This document shows, piece after piece, positions 8,530 through 18,585 of a DNA stretch of 64,000 nt. The position numbers and the translations under genes are program-made. Below the pieces are notes generated by a model, which saw nothing but the letters and a program-made list of their open reading frames with translations, ran no database searches and had not been told where the DNA came from. Every line of letters begins with the position of its first letter. Positions within the stretch are counted from its first letter, which is position 1. Source of the DNA: Erysipelotrichaceae bacterium OPF54 (lineage in GTDB: Bacteria; Bacillota_I; Bacilli_A; Erysipelotrichales; Erysipelotrichaceae); contig BQKD01000001.1 in assembly GCA_022834735.1 (NCBI GenBank), positions 2,023,659-2,087,658 of the forward strand, given 5' to 3'.

Positions 8530-9765
8530 CTATTTTCCAGATCCGATACCGTGCTTTTTCTGCATCCGGATCTGTACGAAACCGAAAAGTCCAGCAACAA
8601 GGATCAATCCGGCAAAGCCAAACATTGTTGTACGGATGTGTTCGGGCAGAACGAGCACTGGTGTAATCGTAGCAAACGCTGCGCAAAGAAGTCTTGATGC
8701 GCCATTGATCAGCCCCTGCACTTCGGAACGAAAAGCTACAGGAAACGATTCCTGGGTCCACACTTTATACATCGCTTCGCCCGCAAATGTCGATCCCACA
8801 TTTTGCAGAGCAATCCACAAAACGATGAGCCAGAGGTTCGAATTGCTCAATGCCAGACCGCAAAGCGATCCGACCATGATCACGATTCCTGCCGCAAAGG
8901 CGATGTTTCGTTTCGATCCGGAAGCCATCTTTGAAAAGAGGGTAGCTACGACCAGACATACAAGAGTGAGCAGGATGCCTGCTCCTGTCGCAAACATCTG
9001 GGATGCATTGGCCTTAACGAGCATGAAGGTCTGGAACTGACCGAACGTATTGGCAAGCAGGTTCCACCCGCAATAAAATACGAGAATACATACAAAGAAG
9101 CCCATGTATTTTCTTTCTCCGGAAAACAGTTTCCACAGATTCGCTTTTGTTTTCTCCTCCTCTTTCTTTTCTAAAGCAGCTTCATGGATCTGCTTCAATG
9201 ATCGGGACGTGCTTCGTATGATCCAGGTGATGAAGGCCAGAAGCGACAGGATAGCCATTTCGATCCGGCCGGACCACGTTCCCGGCAGTGTTGAAGTCGC
9301 AAACGCAATGATGGTCGCCATCAGGATCCCGATGGTCCAGTAGATCTGCGTGGCAGAAACGAGTTCTGCCGATACTTTATCATCCGGCGCATCATGCGAT
9401 ATCATTGTCAGCGAAATGGGCAGATCAGCTCCTGAAAAAAATCCTGCCAGGATTGTCCCTATAAGAAGCATCCAGTAATTTCCTGCTGTCATGCAGAGCA
9501 GCGATCCGATCAAGAATCCTGCATTCAAAATATCAAAAGACCGCACCAGCCCGATTTTTTGACTGATCTTTCCTGCCAGAAGCGAGCCGAGCGCGATCGC
9601 GAATGTAAGCGAGCCTGAGATCAGGCCAACCTGTCCATCTGTAAGCGACAGCCCCTTCTGCCATACAGTAATTGTAGAAGCAAGACCGACAATGATGCCA
9701 GATCCTAAGATCGAGCCAAGTCCTGCCGAAACGATCAATGATCGATAGGCTTGTTTTTCCTTCAT
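8530..9765 (-). CDS. MFS transporter, 411 aa
   Basis: The protein shows 12 predicted membrane segments in the two-six arrangement with the loop between halves (RSTSRSLKQIHEAALEKKEEEK, about residues 186-207) being long and charged. GKISQKIGLVRSFD (loop 2-3) is the MFS motif-A position. It resembles sugar-porter-type MFS proteins. Lying between a GPH symporter and a GH78-like hydrolase, it likely imports a glycoside or exports a product of its breakdown. The gene starts 12 bases after the GPH stop region and has AGGAGAAAAG upstream. Confidence 0.78.
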   Translation of the reverse strand: MKEKQAYRSLIVSAGLGSILGSGIIVGLASTITVWQKGLSLTDGQVGLISGSLTFAIALGSLLAGKISQKIGLVRSFDILNAGFLIGSLLCMTAGNYWMLLIGTILAGFFSGADLPISLTMISHDAPDDKVSAELVSATQIYWTIGILMATIIAFATSTLPGTWSGRIEMAILSLLAFITWIIRSTSRSLKQIHEAALEKKEEEKTKANLWKLFSGERKYMGFFVCILVFYCGWNLLANTFGQFQTFMLVKANASQMFATGAGILLTLVCLVVATLFSKMASGSKRNIAFAAGIVIMVGSLCGLALSNSNLWLIVLWIALQNVGSTFAGEAMYKVWTQESFPVAFRSEVQGLINGASRLLCAAFATITPVLVLPEHIRTTMFGFAGLILVAGLFGFVQIRMQKKHGIGSGK

Positions 9766-9777
9766 ATTTCTTTTCTC

Positions 9778-11142
9778 CTATTCTAATACTTTTTTCTCAT
9801 TCAGTTCTTTCATGATCTGCGGATAAATTCGATCCAGCCTGTAAAACCACATGATGATCATGCTGAGGATGATGCATCCTATCGGGATGTATAAATACAT
9901 AGCCTCAATAGCCAGTATCGCGCTTGCAGGCTGTACGGAGGCGCCGCCAACGTATCCTCCCCACGCGATCAGAATGCCCGAAATACCTCCTGCAAGAGCC
10001 TGTGCGACTTTTCCGAGAAAACCGTTGACTGCGGACAGTGTTCCGGCCGTATCCACTCCTGTCTTCCATAAGCCGTAATCGACCGGATCTGCCTGCATGG
10101 AAAAATAGATCGAGTTTTTCATGCCGTAGCCAAAGCCGGAAATAACGGCGCCTGCCATGATGAGAACGGACTGATTCCCGGCAAACCAGATCAGCATCAG
10201 TCCGAGCAGCTGGATCAGCGAGGATCCTAGAAACACGGTTCGTTTTTCCAGACGGCTGGCCACAAAAGGCGTACATAAATTGGAAATGACAGGTGCAATA
10301 GAGAGTATCGTCGCAACGGTTACTGAAAGTTCCCTGCTTCCGACGACTGCTGAATAATAGTAAACTAGCGCCCCGGTCTGCAGAAAATAGCCGCCCCACA
10401 TAAAGAGGATGTTGCATGCGAATATTTTCCATGGTGTATTTTGCGCGAGCGAGCGAAGCGCGTCTTTCAAAGTTGTCTTCTTATCCAGGCGATCCTCTTC
10501 TTCGACATGAAGTTCCCGGACATTAAAGAAGGTGAAGAAAAAGACGAGGGCACCGATCACTCCGAACAGGAGCATGACCCAGCGAAAGCCTGCCTGTTCA
10601 TTTCCATTGCCTAGCACGTCGACAAGATGGAGTGCTGTCGCCGAAACAAGCGAAGCGCCAAGAAAAGCAAAGAACTGACGTACGGTAGCGAGATTTGTCC
10701 GTTCCTGCGCATTGTCTGTCAAGGCTGGCAAAATAGAGGCCATCGGAATATTGACGACCGTATACATGAATGAAAGACCGATATAGGTGATATAACAGTA
10801 GATCAGCTTCGATGAAGCTGAAAAGTTTTCGGGTACTGAAAAGGCCAGGCAGGCGAAGAGCGCAAACGGCACGGCTCCCCACAAAAAGTATGGTCTGGAT
10901 TTTCCCCAGCGCGTATGGGTCTTATCGATCGCATACCCAATCAGAAGATCGGTAATGCCGTCGATCACCCGGCAGACGACAAACATAGATGCGATGGCCA
11001 GTCCGTTCAGGTGCGCGATATCTGTATAATAATAAAGAAGATAAAGCGAGATCATTTGCCAGATCAGATTGCACGCAAAATCCGCTGCTCCGTATCCGAT
11101 CCGCTGTCTCCAAAGAAACATTTTATTCATGGTCATTGTCAT
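9778..11142 (-). CDS. GPH-family sugar:cation symporter (MFS_2)
   Basis: The 454-aa protein has about 12 membrane helices and the GPH hallmarks: GYGAADFACNLIWQMISLYLL at the start (given here in part: GYGAADFACN), DGITDLLIGYAIDKTHTRWGKSRPY in part DKTHTRWGKSRPY in loop 2-3, and DYGLWKTG near residue 355. GPH (MelB/XynP-type) proteins import glycosides with Na+ or H+. It is the first gene of the cluster, preceded by AAAGGAAAAT, and faces the divergent AraC gene 146 bases away, which probably controls it. Confidence 0.87.
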   Translation of the reverse strand: MTMTMNKMFLWRQRIGYGAADFACNLIWQMISLYLLYYYTDIAHLNGLAIASMFVVCRVIDGITDLLIGYAIDKTHTRWGKSRPYFLWGAVPFALFACLAFSVPENFSASSKLIYCYITYIGLSFMYTVVNIPMASILPALTDNAQERTNLATVRQFFAFLGASLVSATALHLVDVLGNGNEQAGFRWVMLLFGVIGALVFFFTFFNVRELHVEEEDRLDKKTTLKDALRSLAQNTPWKIFACNILFMWGGYFLQTGALVYYYSAVVGSRELSVTVATILSIAPVISNLCTPFVASRLEKRTVFLGSSLIQLLGLMLIWFAGNQSVLIMAGAVISGFGYGMKNSIYFSMQADPVDYGLWKTGVDTAGTLSAVNGFLGKVAQALAGGISGILIAWGGYVGGASVQPASAILAIEAMYLYIPIGCIILSMIIMWFYRLDRIYPQIMKELNEKKVLE

Positions 11143-11288
11143 ACGTATTTTCCTTTCTGTTTGAGCTGCTCATTTCTTACACTCTTATCTTAACGAAACC
11201 GCTTTCATGGAGTCAGGAAAATCATGCACTCTTTTCTTGATGTTTCATGACCTTTTACTTTATGATGAAAAAAAGGAGGAATACCTGG

Positions 11289-12359
11289 ATGAAGGGAGAA
11301 ACTGTACTGGACATCTTGCGTACGTACACGAAAGACGAGCTGTTTTACAAAGAGATGCAGGAAGCGAGAAAAGATCCGAAAACGCTGGAAGAGTTTCTTG
11401 CGCGTCACGGACTGCAGGAAGCCATCGAGCATAGATGGATCGTTCCGGAATATCGCGATCAAGGTGGCTGGATGCCGGAAATGATGGGAGATGCTTTATT
11501 GTTCGAAGTGCTGCAGAACAATGAAATTTTGGTGTCCAAGCATAATCGCTATACGCCGATGTTCGAACACCGGCATGCGTTTTTCGAGTTTGCTTATGTC
11601 GTGGAAGGGGCGTGCATACAGCGTTTCAACGAGAAAGAGATCACGATCCATCAAGGACAGATGACGATCATTCCACCTTACTCTACGCATGCGATCGGCG
11701 TCTTCGATGATTCGATCGTGATCAATATTTGCGTAAAGCGGCAGGTGTTCGAGATGGTGTTTAATTCCATATTGCGCTATTCGAACGTGATCACGGATTT
11801 TTTCGCGCGTTCTTTGTATTTGTATCAGCAAGCGGATTATATGATCCTTGATACGAAAAATGATCGGGATCTTCAAAACACCATGCTGCAGATCGTCGCG
11901 CAATCCTTGGAGAAAAAGCCGTTCGATCACGTGATCATGATTTCTTTGCTGCTGTACTGGTTCGGAAAAATGCTTCAGACCCACGAAGACGGGATCTACA
12001 TTCCTTCCCTTCCTTATCAAAACAATGAAAAAGTGCTGGAGATCATTACGTATATCGAAGGGCATTTTCAAAATGCGACCTTAAAAGAAACGGCTTCGAA
12101 ATTTTCTTTTTCGGAAGGTTATCTTTCGCGCTTAATCAAAAAAAGCACCGGAAAAACCTTTACGGATCTGGTCCTGGATATGAAATTCGACAAGGCGATC
12201 AATTTGCTGGAAACGAGCCGGCAGCCGATCCTGGAAATCAGCTATCTGGCAGGTTTTGAGAGCGTGGAACATTTTAACCGCAGCTTCAAGAAACGGTTTC
12301 AAATGACTCCGACAACCTGGCGCAAGGTAAATTACGCAAATCGATCCGTACAAATATGA
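11289..12359 (+). CDS. AraC-family transcriptional regulator
   Basis: The 356-aa protein has an N-terminal cupin-like sensor domain (ENEILVSKHNRYTPMFEHRHAFFE region, about residues 75-180) and a C-terminal AraC DNA-binding domain with two HTH motifs (LKETASKFSFSEGYLSRLIKK and ILEISYLAGFESVEHFNRSFKK, each given only as landmarks). The start at 11289 is chosen because AAAAGGAGGAA lies 8 bases upstream; an in-frame ATG at 11247 has no such site. It is divergent from the GPH-MFS-GH78 run and is likely its glycoside-responsive activator. Confidence 0.88.
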   Translation: MKGETVLDILRTYTKDELFYKEMQEARKDPKTLEEFLARHGLQEAIEHRWIVPEYRDQGGWMPEMMGDALLFEVLQNNEILVSKHNRYTPMFEHRHAFFEFAYVVEGACIQRFNEKEITIHQGQMTIIPPYSTHAIGVFDDSIVINICVKRQVFEMVFNSILRYSNVITDFFARSLYLYQQADYMILDTKNDRDLQNTMLQIVAQSLEKKPFDHVIMISLLLYWFGKMLQTHEDGIYIPSLPYQNNEKVLEIITYIEGHFQNATLKETASKFSFSEGYLSRLIKKSTGKTFTDLVLDMKFDKAINLLETSRQPILEISYLAGFESVEHFNRSFKKRFQMTPTTWRKVNYANRSVQI

Positions 12360-12474
12360 ATGTTTTTTTCGATTTATATTTATTAATCTGATACTTTGTG
12401 CAAACTCAATGTGAAATTTTAGAAGAGGTTCCCTTTTTGTCCGAGAAATTCGTATATAAAGTAGGGGGTATTTT

Positions 12475-13048
12475 ATGAGCAACGAAAAAAACGAAGAGTA
12501 TTTTCAAATGATCCGGGATTTCACATTGTTCAGCGACTTTTTCATGTACGAAGTCTTTTCGAGAAACCGTTCGGCCGCGACGCTTATGGCTCGTATCCTG
12601 ACCGGAAAAGAACATCTCATGATCAAAAGATACGGAATGGAAGTGAAAAAGGGATTTCCCTTTTTTCCGCCATGTCCGATACGATCTATTTGTCGAAGAT
12701 ACGAAAAACAATGTGTACAACTTCGAGATCGAAAATAAACAAAACGCGCTGGGACAGCGTGCGATGATGAACCTGAGCATTCTTGTTTCCCAGCGTTTGA
12801 AGCCGAAAGAACCGTTTCAGGCCTTGAAGGAATCATGGGTCATCTTTTTAACGAGAAAAGACTTCTTGAATAAGAAAGAGCCGTTCTATCCGTATGACTG
12901 GTTCAACCGCAAATGGAAGAACAAGCTTTTTACGAATGCGCATATTCGATTCGTGAACGGAGAATATCGCGGCAATGACGCGTTGGGGAAACTGATGCAT
13001 GATTTCCACTGTACAAATCCGGACGATATGTTTTATGATGAATTAAAT
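12475..13048 (+). pseudogene. PD-(D/E)XK nuclease-type (Rpn/transposase-like) gene, frameshifted and truncated
   Basis: The frame starts at an ATG behind GTAGGGGGT and reads MSNEKNEEYFQMIRDFTLFSDF. Around 12650-12680 a one-base shift is needed to continue as VRYDLFVEDTKNNVYNFEIENKQ (landmark D and ExN/Q residues of the PD-(D/E)XK fold), after which KESWVIFLTRKDFL follows as in the PDDEXK-nuclease transposase/Rpn group. The second frame is then cut at 13048 by the IS1634-like element. Members of the group are common, often decaying, recombination-promoting nucleases. Confidence 0.7.
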
Positions 13049-13076
13049 AAAAGGTTCCCAATCTGCCGTACTATAG
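13049..13076 (+). repeat. Left terminal inverted repeat of the IS1634-like element
   Basis: Starts AAAAGGTTCCCAATCTG and ends GTACTATAG; pairs with 14843-14870. Confidence 0.8.
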
Positions 13077-14643
13077 AAGGTCGGCAGATTGGTTGCTTTT
13101 TCTGGGACGACTCCGTGGACGTTTAGGCTTGCTTTCCTTCGGATCCTTTCTCAGCCTGCCTCGTTTTCTTGGTTTCGTCTTTGGCACGGCTCGGGACAAG
13201 CCTAACGCTTCCAGTTCTTCAAATACATAGTTTAATGTGTGTACCCAGTGCTTGTCATCGGTTGCAGGATCTTCCGGTGCATCCACCATCCGCCATGCGC
13301 TCGACAGATCTTCCAGCAGCTCGCCGTATGATACTTTTTCGAGCAGTCCGGCTTCTCTTGCCTTTTTCAGCATCCGGCATGTCAGCACGGTTGATATGAA
13401 GTTGATGAATTCCAATCCGAGCAGCGAAAAGTCTCCCTGCACTTCGGTTTTATTCAGGCATTCATCGTGCTTGTATCTCTTGAATACGAGTTCGAGCAAC
13501 CAGCGCTCTTCATAGCACAGATAGGCTATCCGAGGATCGAGATCCTGATCGGATTCGAACACGATCACTCCGAAAATTTTTCGTTTCTTTTCATAATTTT
13601 CGGGCTGGAAGTCTTTCTGTTTTTTCCTGCGCGCCAGATAAGCCGCTTCTTCGATTGCCGCTTTTCTGGCCGATCGGCAGGCATATAGATATCGTCCTCC
13701 CTGGATCCGACGTTTTTTTATATACGACATGATCATCCACTCCGGAAAGCACACCTTCAAAAGAGAGCATATCGTTGTTGGCAATACGCACATCGTTTCT
13801 TCGGATCGGCGTAAGAAAGTGCAGATCGGGGCGTTCTTCCAGTTCTTTTTTGATCTGGCTTGGCGGAAATCCTTTGTCGGAAACGATGATCCCTTTTCGG
13901 ATATCGTTGTCACGGATAAAGGCTGCATAGGAACTGGCATCGATACTGTTTCCCGGAAACACTTCGGCACAGACAGGTTCCATCGCTTCGATATCATAAG
14001 CATACAGGATCGAAACTTCCCGGCATCCTTTTGTCCGCGCCTTGTAGGAAAAGGCAGACAGATCGTTTACGTTACTGTTGTCCTGCTTCAGAGTGCCGTC
14101 GACGGCAATATGATGATCTTCCATAACAGAGGAAGCACGTTTCTGATAAAAGTCCCTGCGCCGCTTTCCATCCTGACCGATCTTCTGCTGAAACGTACAG
14201 ATCGTATTGGCAGACAATGCCAGGCCTGGGTAATACCGGCTGACAAATGTCCGGCGGTAATGCGTGGCTATGCGCTCAGCCGTGATGGACGGGCGTATAA
14301 CGCGAAGCATGGCAATGGCCATGATCGTACACGCATCCTTGATCGGATAGATATCCAACAGGTCCGAGAGGATATCGGAAGAAACAGAATGAGCAAAAGC
14401 AGCCGCACCATAGGACAGCATGTCCGGACCTTCAGAAGCCGTTTCGGTATGGAGAGGAACGTATTTTCCTTCAAAGATATGACCGATGACCTTGCCGTTT
14501 CTAGGCTGAGGGTTGCCGTGCTGAATGTACTTTGTTCCGGATCTTTCGCGGACAGAAAAACGATTCGGTCCTTCTTTGCCGTTATCGACCACGACCGTGT
14601 TGACAGGCCTGGGGACATTGCGGATATGAGCAGGAACAGCCAT
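13071..14643 (-). pseudogene. IS1634-like transposase, in two frames
   Basis: The first frame starts at 14643 (RBS GAGGTGA) and carries the first DDE aspartate near HHIAVDGTLK and the second near GIIVSDKGFPPSQIKKEL. The rest is one frame back (-1): it contains the IS4-superfamily motif Y-2-R-3-E-6-K in YEERWLLELVFKRYK and ends at 13071 in a basic tail. The switch falls at a run of seven A residues (TATAAAAAAACG on the minus strand, near 13716-13722). Joined, the protein would be about 520 aa, normal for the family. Either the gene is mutated or slippage at the A run restores it; IS1634 elements normally have one frame. Confidence 0.78.
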
Positions 14644-14842
14644 AAAAAATCACCTCTTAATATAGTGCATATTAACATTATAAGTACTATATATAAAGAG
14701 ATTCAACTACCTATTTTACAAAGTTTGCAAGCAGAAAATGTAGCTAAGGCCAGTAAAATCAGGGAATAAAACCGAGGTTTAGATGTGTTTCGTCTGATAG
14801 ACCAAGAAAAAAGAGCTGTTTTTGCCCTCTGAACAGTAATTT

Positions 14843-14870
14843 CTATAGTACGGCAAATTGGGAAACTTTT
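14843..14870 (-). repeat. Right terminal inverted repeat of the IS1634-like element
   Basis: Inverted relative to 13049-13076 with two mismatches. Confidence 0.8.
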
Positions 14871-14871
14871 A

Positions 14872-15261
14872 GAGAATTTATTCCTCAAATTGCACTTTGA
14901 TACAAAAGAGGAAATCCTGGATTTTATGATCAAGAAATTGGAAGCGGAAAATGCTGTAAAACCAGGATTTAGAAAATCGGTCTACAAAAGAGAAAAAATC
15001 GGTTCTACTCTTTTGGAAAACGGCGTAGCGATTCCTCACGGAATGCCGACAGAAGTCAATAAGACATCGATCGTTGTGGCAACTTTGGAAAACCCAGTCA
15101 AATGGTCTTCTCATTGGGCCGATCTCATCATTTTGCTTGCGGTACCGGAAAACAATGCCAACGAGTTTGAATCAATGATCATCGAGTTGTATTCGCTCAT
15201 CTCAAATACGGAAATCATAAAAACGATAAAAAACGCGGTTCATGTTGATGAGCTGTTATGA
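14872..15261 (+). pseudogene. PTS EIIA domain (fructose/mannitol class), N-terminally truncated
   Basis: The open frame runs from the IS end and contains a PTS_EIIA_2 domain with the phosphorylated histidine in GVAIPHGMP. It begins LLENLFLKLHFDTKEEILDF without a start codon or ribosome site; a TTG at 14890 is the first possible start. Length and sequence fit the last 130 residues of a longer protein, such as a BglG/Mga-type antiterminator with a C-terminal EIIA or a PTS permease. The IS1634-like element lies at its broken edge. Probably not functional. Confidence 0.7.
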
Positions 15262-15268
15262 AAACGAC

Positions 15269-15296
15269 GGAAGGAAGTTTTTACTCCTTCCATTTT
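15269..15296 (+). terminator. Terminator after the EIIA remnant
   Basis: GGAAGGA/TCCTTCC stem with a 9-base loop followed by ATTTTT on the plus strand, 8 bases after the EIIA stop. Confidence 0.7.
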
Positions 15297-15334
15297 TGTA
15301 TATATCTCTTTTCAACCATTCAACCCAAATCTAT

Positions 15335-15365
15335 AAAAATCCCGGACCTGTTCTTTGGTCCGGGA
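15335..15365 (-). terminator. Terminator after the flavodiiron gene
   Basis: On the minus strand TCCCGGACC/GGTCCGGGA form a 9-bp stem with an 8-base loop, then TTTTTATAG. Confidence 0.8.
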
Positions 15366-15407
15366 ACTTTCCACATTTTTATACTTATAATAATGTTTCT
15401 TCAATTT

Positions 15408-16595
15408 TTATTTCAGTAAAGACTCGACAAAAGCAGGAACCATTTCAAAGTCCTCTTCTTTTGGTGTCCAGTATACTTTCACACCCTCGTCGATCACATC
15501 AAATCCGGCATCCTTCAAATACGTTTGAAGGTGAGGCACGCTTTCTCCGCTCCAGCCCCATGTACCGAATGCGCCCGCTTTTTTATTTTTGAACTTCAGC
15601 TGCTTCAAAAACGCAAGCCAGCCCGAAACGCTCGACAAAATATCATTGCCGACTGTCGGCGAACCGACCGCGATCGCCTTGGACTTCATCACTTCGGTCA
15701 TGATATCGTTTTTGTCGGTCTTTGAAAGATTGAACACCTTGACCACCGTATCCGGGGACTGCTTCGTTATTTCTCTGGCAATCGCATGAGCGATCTTTTC
15801 CGTTCCGTTCCACATCGTGTCATATACGATCGTCACCTGATCTTCCTGATACGCATCAGCCCACAGGGCATACTTCTCAACGATCTGCATCGGATCTTTG
15901 CGCCATATTGCACCATGACTTGGCGCGATGATATCGATCGGCAAGTTCAAATCTGTAATTTCCTTCAGTTTTCGGGTCAGAAGCATCGCATACGGATTGA
16001 GGATATTCGCAAAATACTTCATCGCTTCATGGTTCATGACACATTGATCCGCCTTGTCGTTGAACAATTCTTCGACCGCGTAATGCTGTCCGAACGCATC
16101 ATTCGAAAACAAAATATTGTCTTTTGTTATATAAGTCGCCATAGAATCGGGCCAGTGCAGCATTCGCATCTCCACGAAAATCAGCTGCTTGCCATTTCCG
16201 ATATCAAGCGTATCTCCCGTCTTTACGGCATGAAAATTCCATCCCTTTTTTCCATACTGTCCTTCCAGGCTCTTTACCGCATTGGCCGTACAGTAGATCG
16301 GCGTGCCCGGGATCTTTTCCATCAGTGTATTGAGCGCACCAGAATGATCGCATTCCCCGTGATTGGCAATAATGCAGTCGATCGAATTCAGATCGATTTC
16401 TTTTTCCAGATTTTCCACAAACTCGAAACGATGCGGAAGCCACACCGTATCGATCAGCACCGTTTTCTCTTCTTCGATCAGGTAGGCATTCTGGCTTGAT
16501 CCATGCTCGATCGAATAATCGTCACCATGAAAATGCTTCAATTCCCAGTCGATATATCCGATCCAGTACACATTGTTCTTCACTCGTCTTTTCAT
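15408..16595 (-). CDS. Flavodiiron protein (FprA-type A flavoprotein)
   Basis: The 395-aa protein combines an N-terminal metallo-beta-lactamase-like domain with the diiron ligand motif NHGECDHSG (H-x-E-x-D, near residue 80) and ligand histidines near IAPSHGAIW, and a C-terminal flavodoxin domain (from about residue 250, starting VTIVYDTMWNGTEKIA, with FGTWGWSGE near 345). Such proteins reduce O2 to water or NO to N2O with electrons from rubredoxin or a similar donor, protecting anaerobes. It is monocistronic, with its own terminator and AAGGAGAACACG upstream. Length is normal for the family. The natural substrate (O2 or NO) cannot be told from the sequence. Confidence 0.9.
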   Translation of the reverse strand: MKRRVKNNVYWIGYIDWELKHFHGDDYSIEHGSSQNAYLIEEEKTVLIDTVWLPHRFEFVENLEKEIDLNSIDCIIANHGECDHSGALNTLMEKIPGTPIYCTANAVKSLEGQYGKKGWNFHAVKTGDTLDIGNGKQLIFVEMRMLHWPDSMATYITKDNILFSNDAFGQHYAVEELFNDKADQCVMNHEAMKYFANILNPYAMLLTRKLKEITDLNLPIDIIAPSHGAIWRKDPMQIVEKYALWADAYQEDQVTIVYDTMWNGTEKIAHAIAREITKQSPDTVVKVFNLSKTDKNDIMTEVMKSKAIAVGSPTVGNDILSSVSGWLAFLKQLKFKNKKAGAFGTWGWSGESVPHLQTYLKDAGFDVIDEGVKVYWTPKEEDFEMVPAFVESLLK

Positions 16596-16729
16596 CGTGT
16601 TCTCCTTTCGATCCTGTTCCTATTTTTAACATATTTTTTTCTTTCTTTCCATTTATACGCAATAAGAGGAAGGGATCTGTTCCATGCCGCTCTTCATGTA
16701 TCTTTCTATTAAGAACAGCACGAAAAAAA

Positions 16730-16756
16730 GAGCAGCCAGCATCATGTCAGCCGCTC
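16730..16756 (-). terminator. Terminator of the ABC exporter operon
   Basis: GAGCGGC and GCTGCTC (minus strand, one wobble) flank a 13-base loop and lead into TTTTTTT, 12 bases after the second ABC gene. Confidence 0.75.
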
Positions 16757-16767
16757 CTTTGAGCGTA

Positions 16768-18585
16768 TCATTCCTCTTCGCTTGAAAACTGCGCATTGTA
16801 CAGTTTTGTATAAAAACCATTGCGCCTCATCAGCGACTCGTGATCGCCGATCTCCACGATATCCCCCTCATTGAGAACAAGGATCGCATCCGCATTACGG
16901 ATAGTGGAAAGCCGGTGCGCGATCACAAAACTTGTACGGCCTTCCATCAAAGCATCCATTCCCTTCTGGATGAGCACTTCCGTGCGCGTGTCGACCGAGC
17001 TGGTCGCCTCGTCCAGGATCAGGATCTTCGGATCCGACAAAAAAGCCCGGGCAATCGTCAGCAGCTGCCGCTGTCCCTGGGAAACATTCGCGCTGCCTTC
17101 CGAAAGCATCGTGTCATATCCGTTGTCGAGCGTTTCAATAAAATGATCCACATGCGCCATTTTTGCCGCTCTTTTCATTTTTTCGTCGGACGCATCCGGA
17201 TCGCCGAACTTCAGATTGTCGCGCACCGTCCCTTCGAACAGCCACGCGTCCTGCAGCACCATGCCTACAAGCGAACGAAGATCCTTGCGCTTGAACGTGC
17301 GCGTATCATGACCGTCAATATAAATGGCTCCGCCATTCAGCTCGTAAAAGCGCATGAGCAGTTTGACCAGCGTCGTCTTTCCGGCACCCGTCGGTCCGAC
17401 GATCGCGATCTTCTGGCCCGGACGCACGAACATCGAAAAATCGTTGATGACGATCTTGTCCGGCTTGTACCCGAAACGCACGTTCTCGAACACGACCTGC
17501 CCCTGGATCAGCGGCTTTCCTTCAAACGCGACCGGCACCGGATTCTTTGTATCCGGAAGCACTTCCGGTTCGTTCAGGAAAGCAAACACCCTTTCTGCCG
17601 CAGCCATTGTCGACTGAAGCATGTTCATCGACTGCGCGATCTGATTGATCGGCTGGGTGAAGCTGCGCGTATACGTGATGAACGACTGGATATCGCCGAT
17701 CGCGATCACCTGATGCAGAACAAGATATCCGCCCAGGATGCTTACGCCCACATAACCGAGATTTCCGATCATCATGGTCATCGGCTGCATGAGCCCCGAC
17801 AAAAACTGGGAACGCCACGCGCTGTCATACAGCTGGCCGTTATACATTTCAAACTTTTCTATGCTCTTCTTCTGTCCGTTGAACGCTGTCACGATCTCAT
17901 GCGCCCCGTACATCTCTTCGATATGTCCGTTGAGCAGACCAAGCGAATTCTGCTGGGCCAGAAAGAATCTCTGCGAGTTTTTCGTAATAACAATGACCAC
18001 CGCGAGCGAAAGCGGAATGATCAGCAGAGCGAGCAGCGTCATCTGCCACGAGATGGAAAGCATCATCCATAAATACCCGACAATGCGTACGATATTGGAA
18101 ACGAGCGAAGCAAGCGACTGGTTGAGCGACTGCACCATCGTATCCACATCGTTTGTAAAGCGCGAGATCACATCGCCCCGCGAATGGCTGTCAAAATAGG
18201 AAAAAGGCAGCCTGTCGATCTTTTCGCTCATCTGCGCGCGCAGCCGGTAGCCAATCTTGTTGGAAACAGTCGCCATGATAAAACTCTGCGCGTACTCCAT
18301 CCCGGCACTGAACGCATAAATAGCGAGCAGGATCGCGCACGTTTTTTTGATCGCGTCAAAATCAATGCCCCCGATCCCCTGTACCTTGTTCATGAAGCCG
18401 TTGGCAATTTCAGTAATGATCTCTCCTGTGATTTTCGGACCGATGACCGCGATTGACACCGAAGCGACAGCACACACGATCCCGATCACAAAGCCCCATT
18501 TATACGCAGCCATATAGGACAGCAGCTGACGCATCGTTTTTTTCATGTTTTCCGGTTTTTCATGCGTTCTTCTTTTATGCGGCAT
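16768..18585 (-). CDS. ABC exporter, second half-transporter
   Basis: A 605-aa fused membrane/ATPase half-transporter has about six helices (to about residue 330), then an NBD with Walker A GPTGAGKTTLVKL, signature VSQGQRQ, Walker B ILILDEATSS and the H-loop AHRLST. The start at 18585 is chosen because AAAGGAGGAATTGGGAT precedes it; it overlaps the end of the upstream ABC gene by 11 bases. With that partner it should form a heterodimeric exporter (type IV ABC, drug or lipid export). The MarR gene upstream suggests induction by a toxic compound. Confidence 0.9.
   Translation of the reverse strand: MPHKRRTHEKPENMKKTMRQLLSYMAAYKWGFVIGIVCAVASVSIAVIGPKITGEIITEIANGFMNKVQGIGGIDFDAIKKTCAILLAIYAFSAGMEYAQSFIMATVSNKIGYRLRAQMSEKIDRLPFSYFDSHSRGDVISRFTNDVDTMVQSLNQSLASLVSNIVRIVGYLWMMLSISWQMTLLALLIIPLSLAVVIVITKNSQRFFLAQQNSLGLLNGHIEEMYGAHEIVTAFNGQKKSIEKFEMYNGQLYDSAWRSQFLSGLMQPMTMMIGNLGYVGVSILGGYLVLHQVIAIGDIQSFITYTRSFTQPINQIAQSMNMLQSTMAAAERVFAFLNEPEVLPDTKNPVPVAFEGKPLIQGQVVFENVRFGYKPDKIVINDFSMFVRPGQKIAIVGPTGAGKTTLVKLLMRFYELNGGAIYIDGHDTRTFKRKDLRSLVGMVLQDAWLFEGTVRDNLKFGDPDASDEKMKRAAKMAHVDHFIETLDNGYDTMLSEGSANVSQGQRQLLTIARAFLSDPKILILDEATSSVDTRTEVLIQKGMDALMEGRTSFVIAHRLSTIRNADAILVLNEGDIVEIGDHESLMRRNGFYTKLYNAQFSSEEE

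Larger units (their letters stand above)
13049..14870 (-). mobile_element. IS1634-like (IS4 superfamily) insertion sequence
   Basis: 28-base terminal inverted repeats differ at two positions (AAAAGGTTCCCAATCTGCCG outside left; AAAAGTTTCCCAATTTGCCG outside right). The transposase runs on the minus strand. No matching target duplication is visible, and the flanks are fragments of two unrelated genes, so the element probably sits at a deletion or rearrangement joint. Confidence 0.82.
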
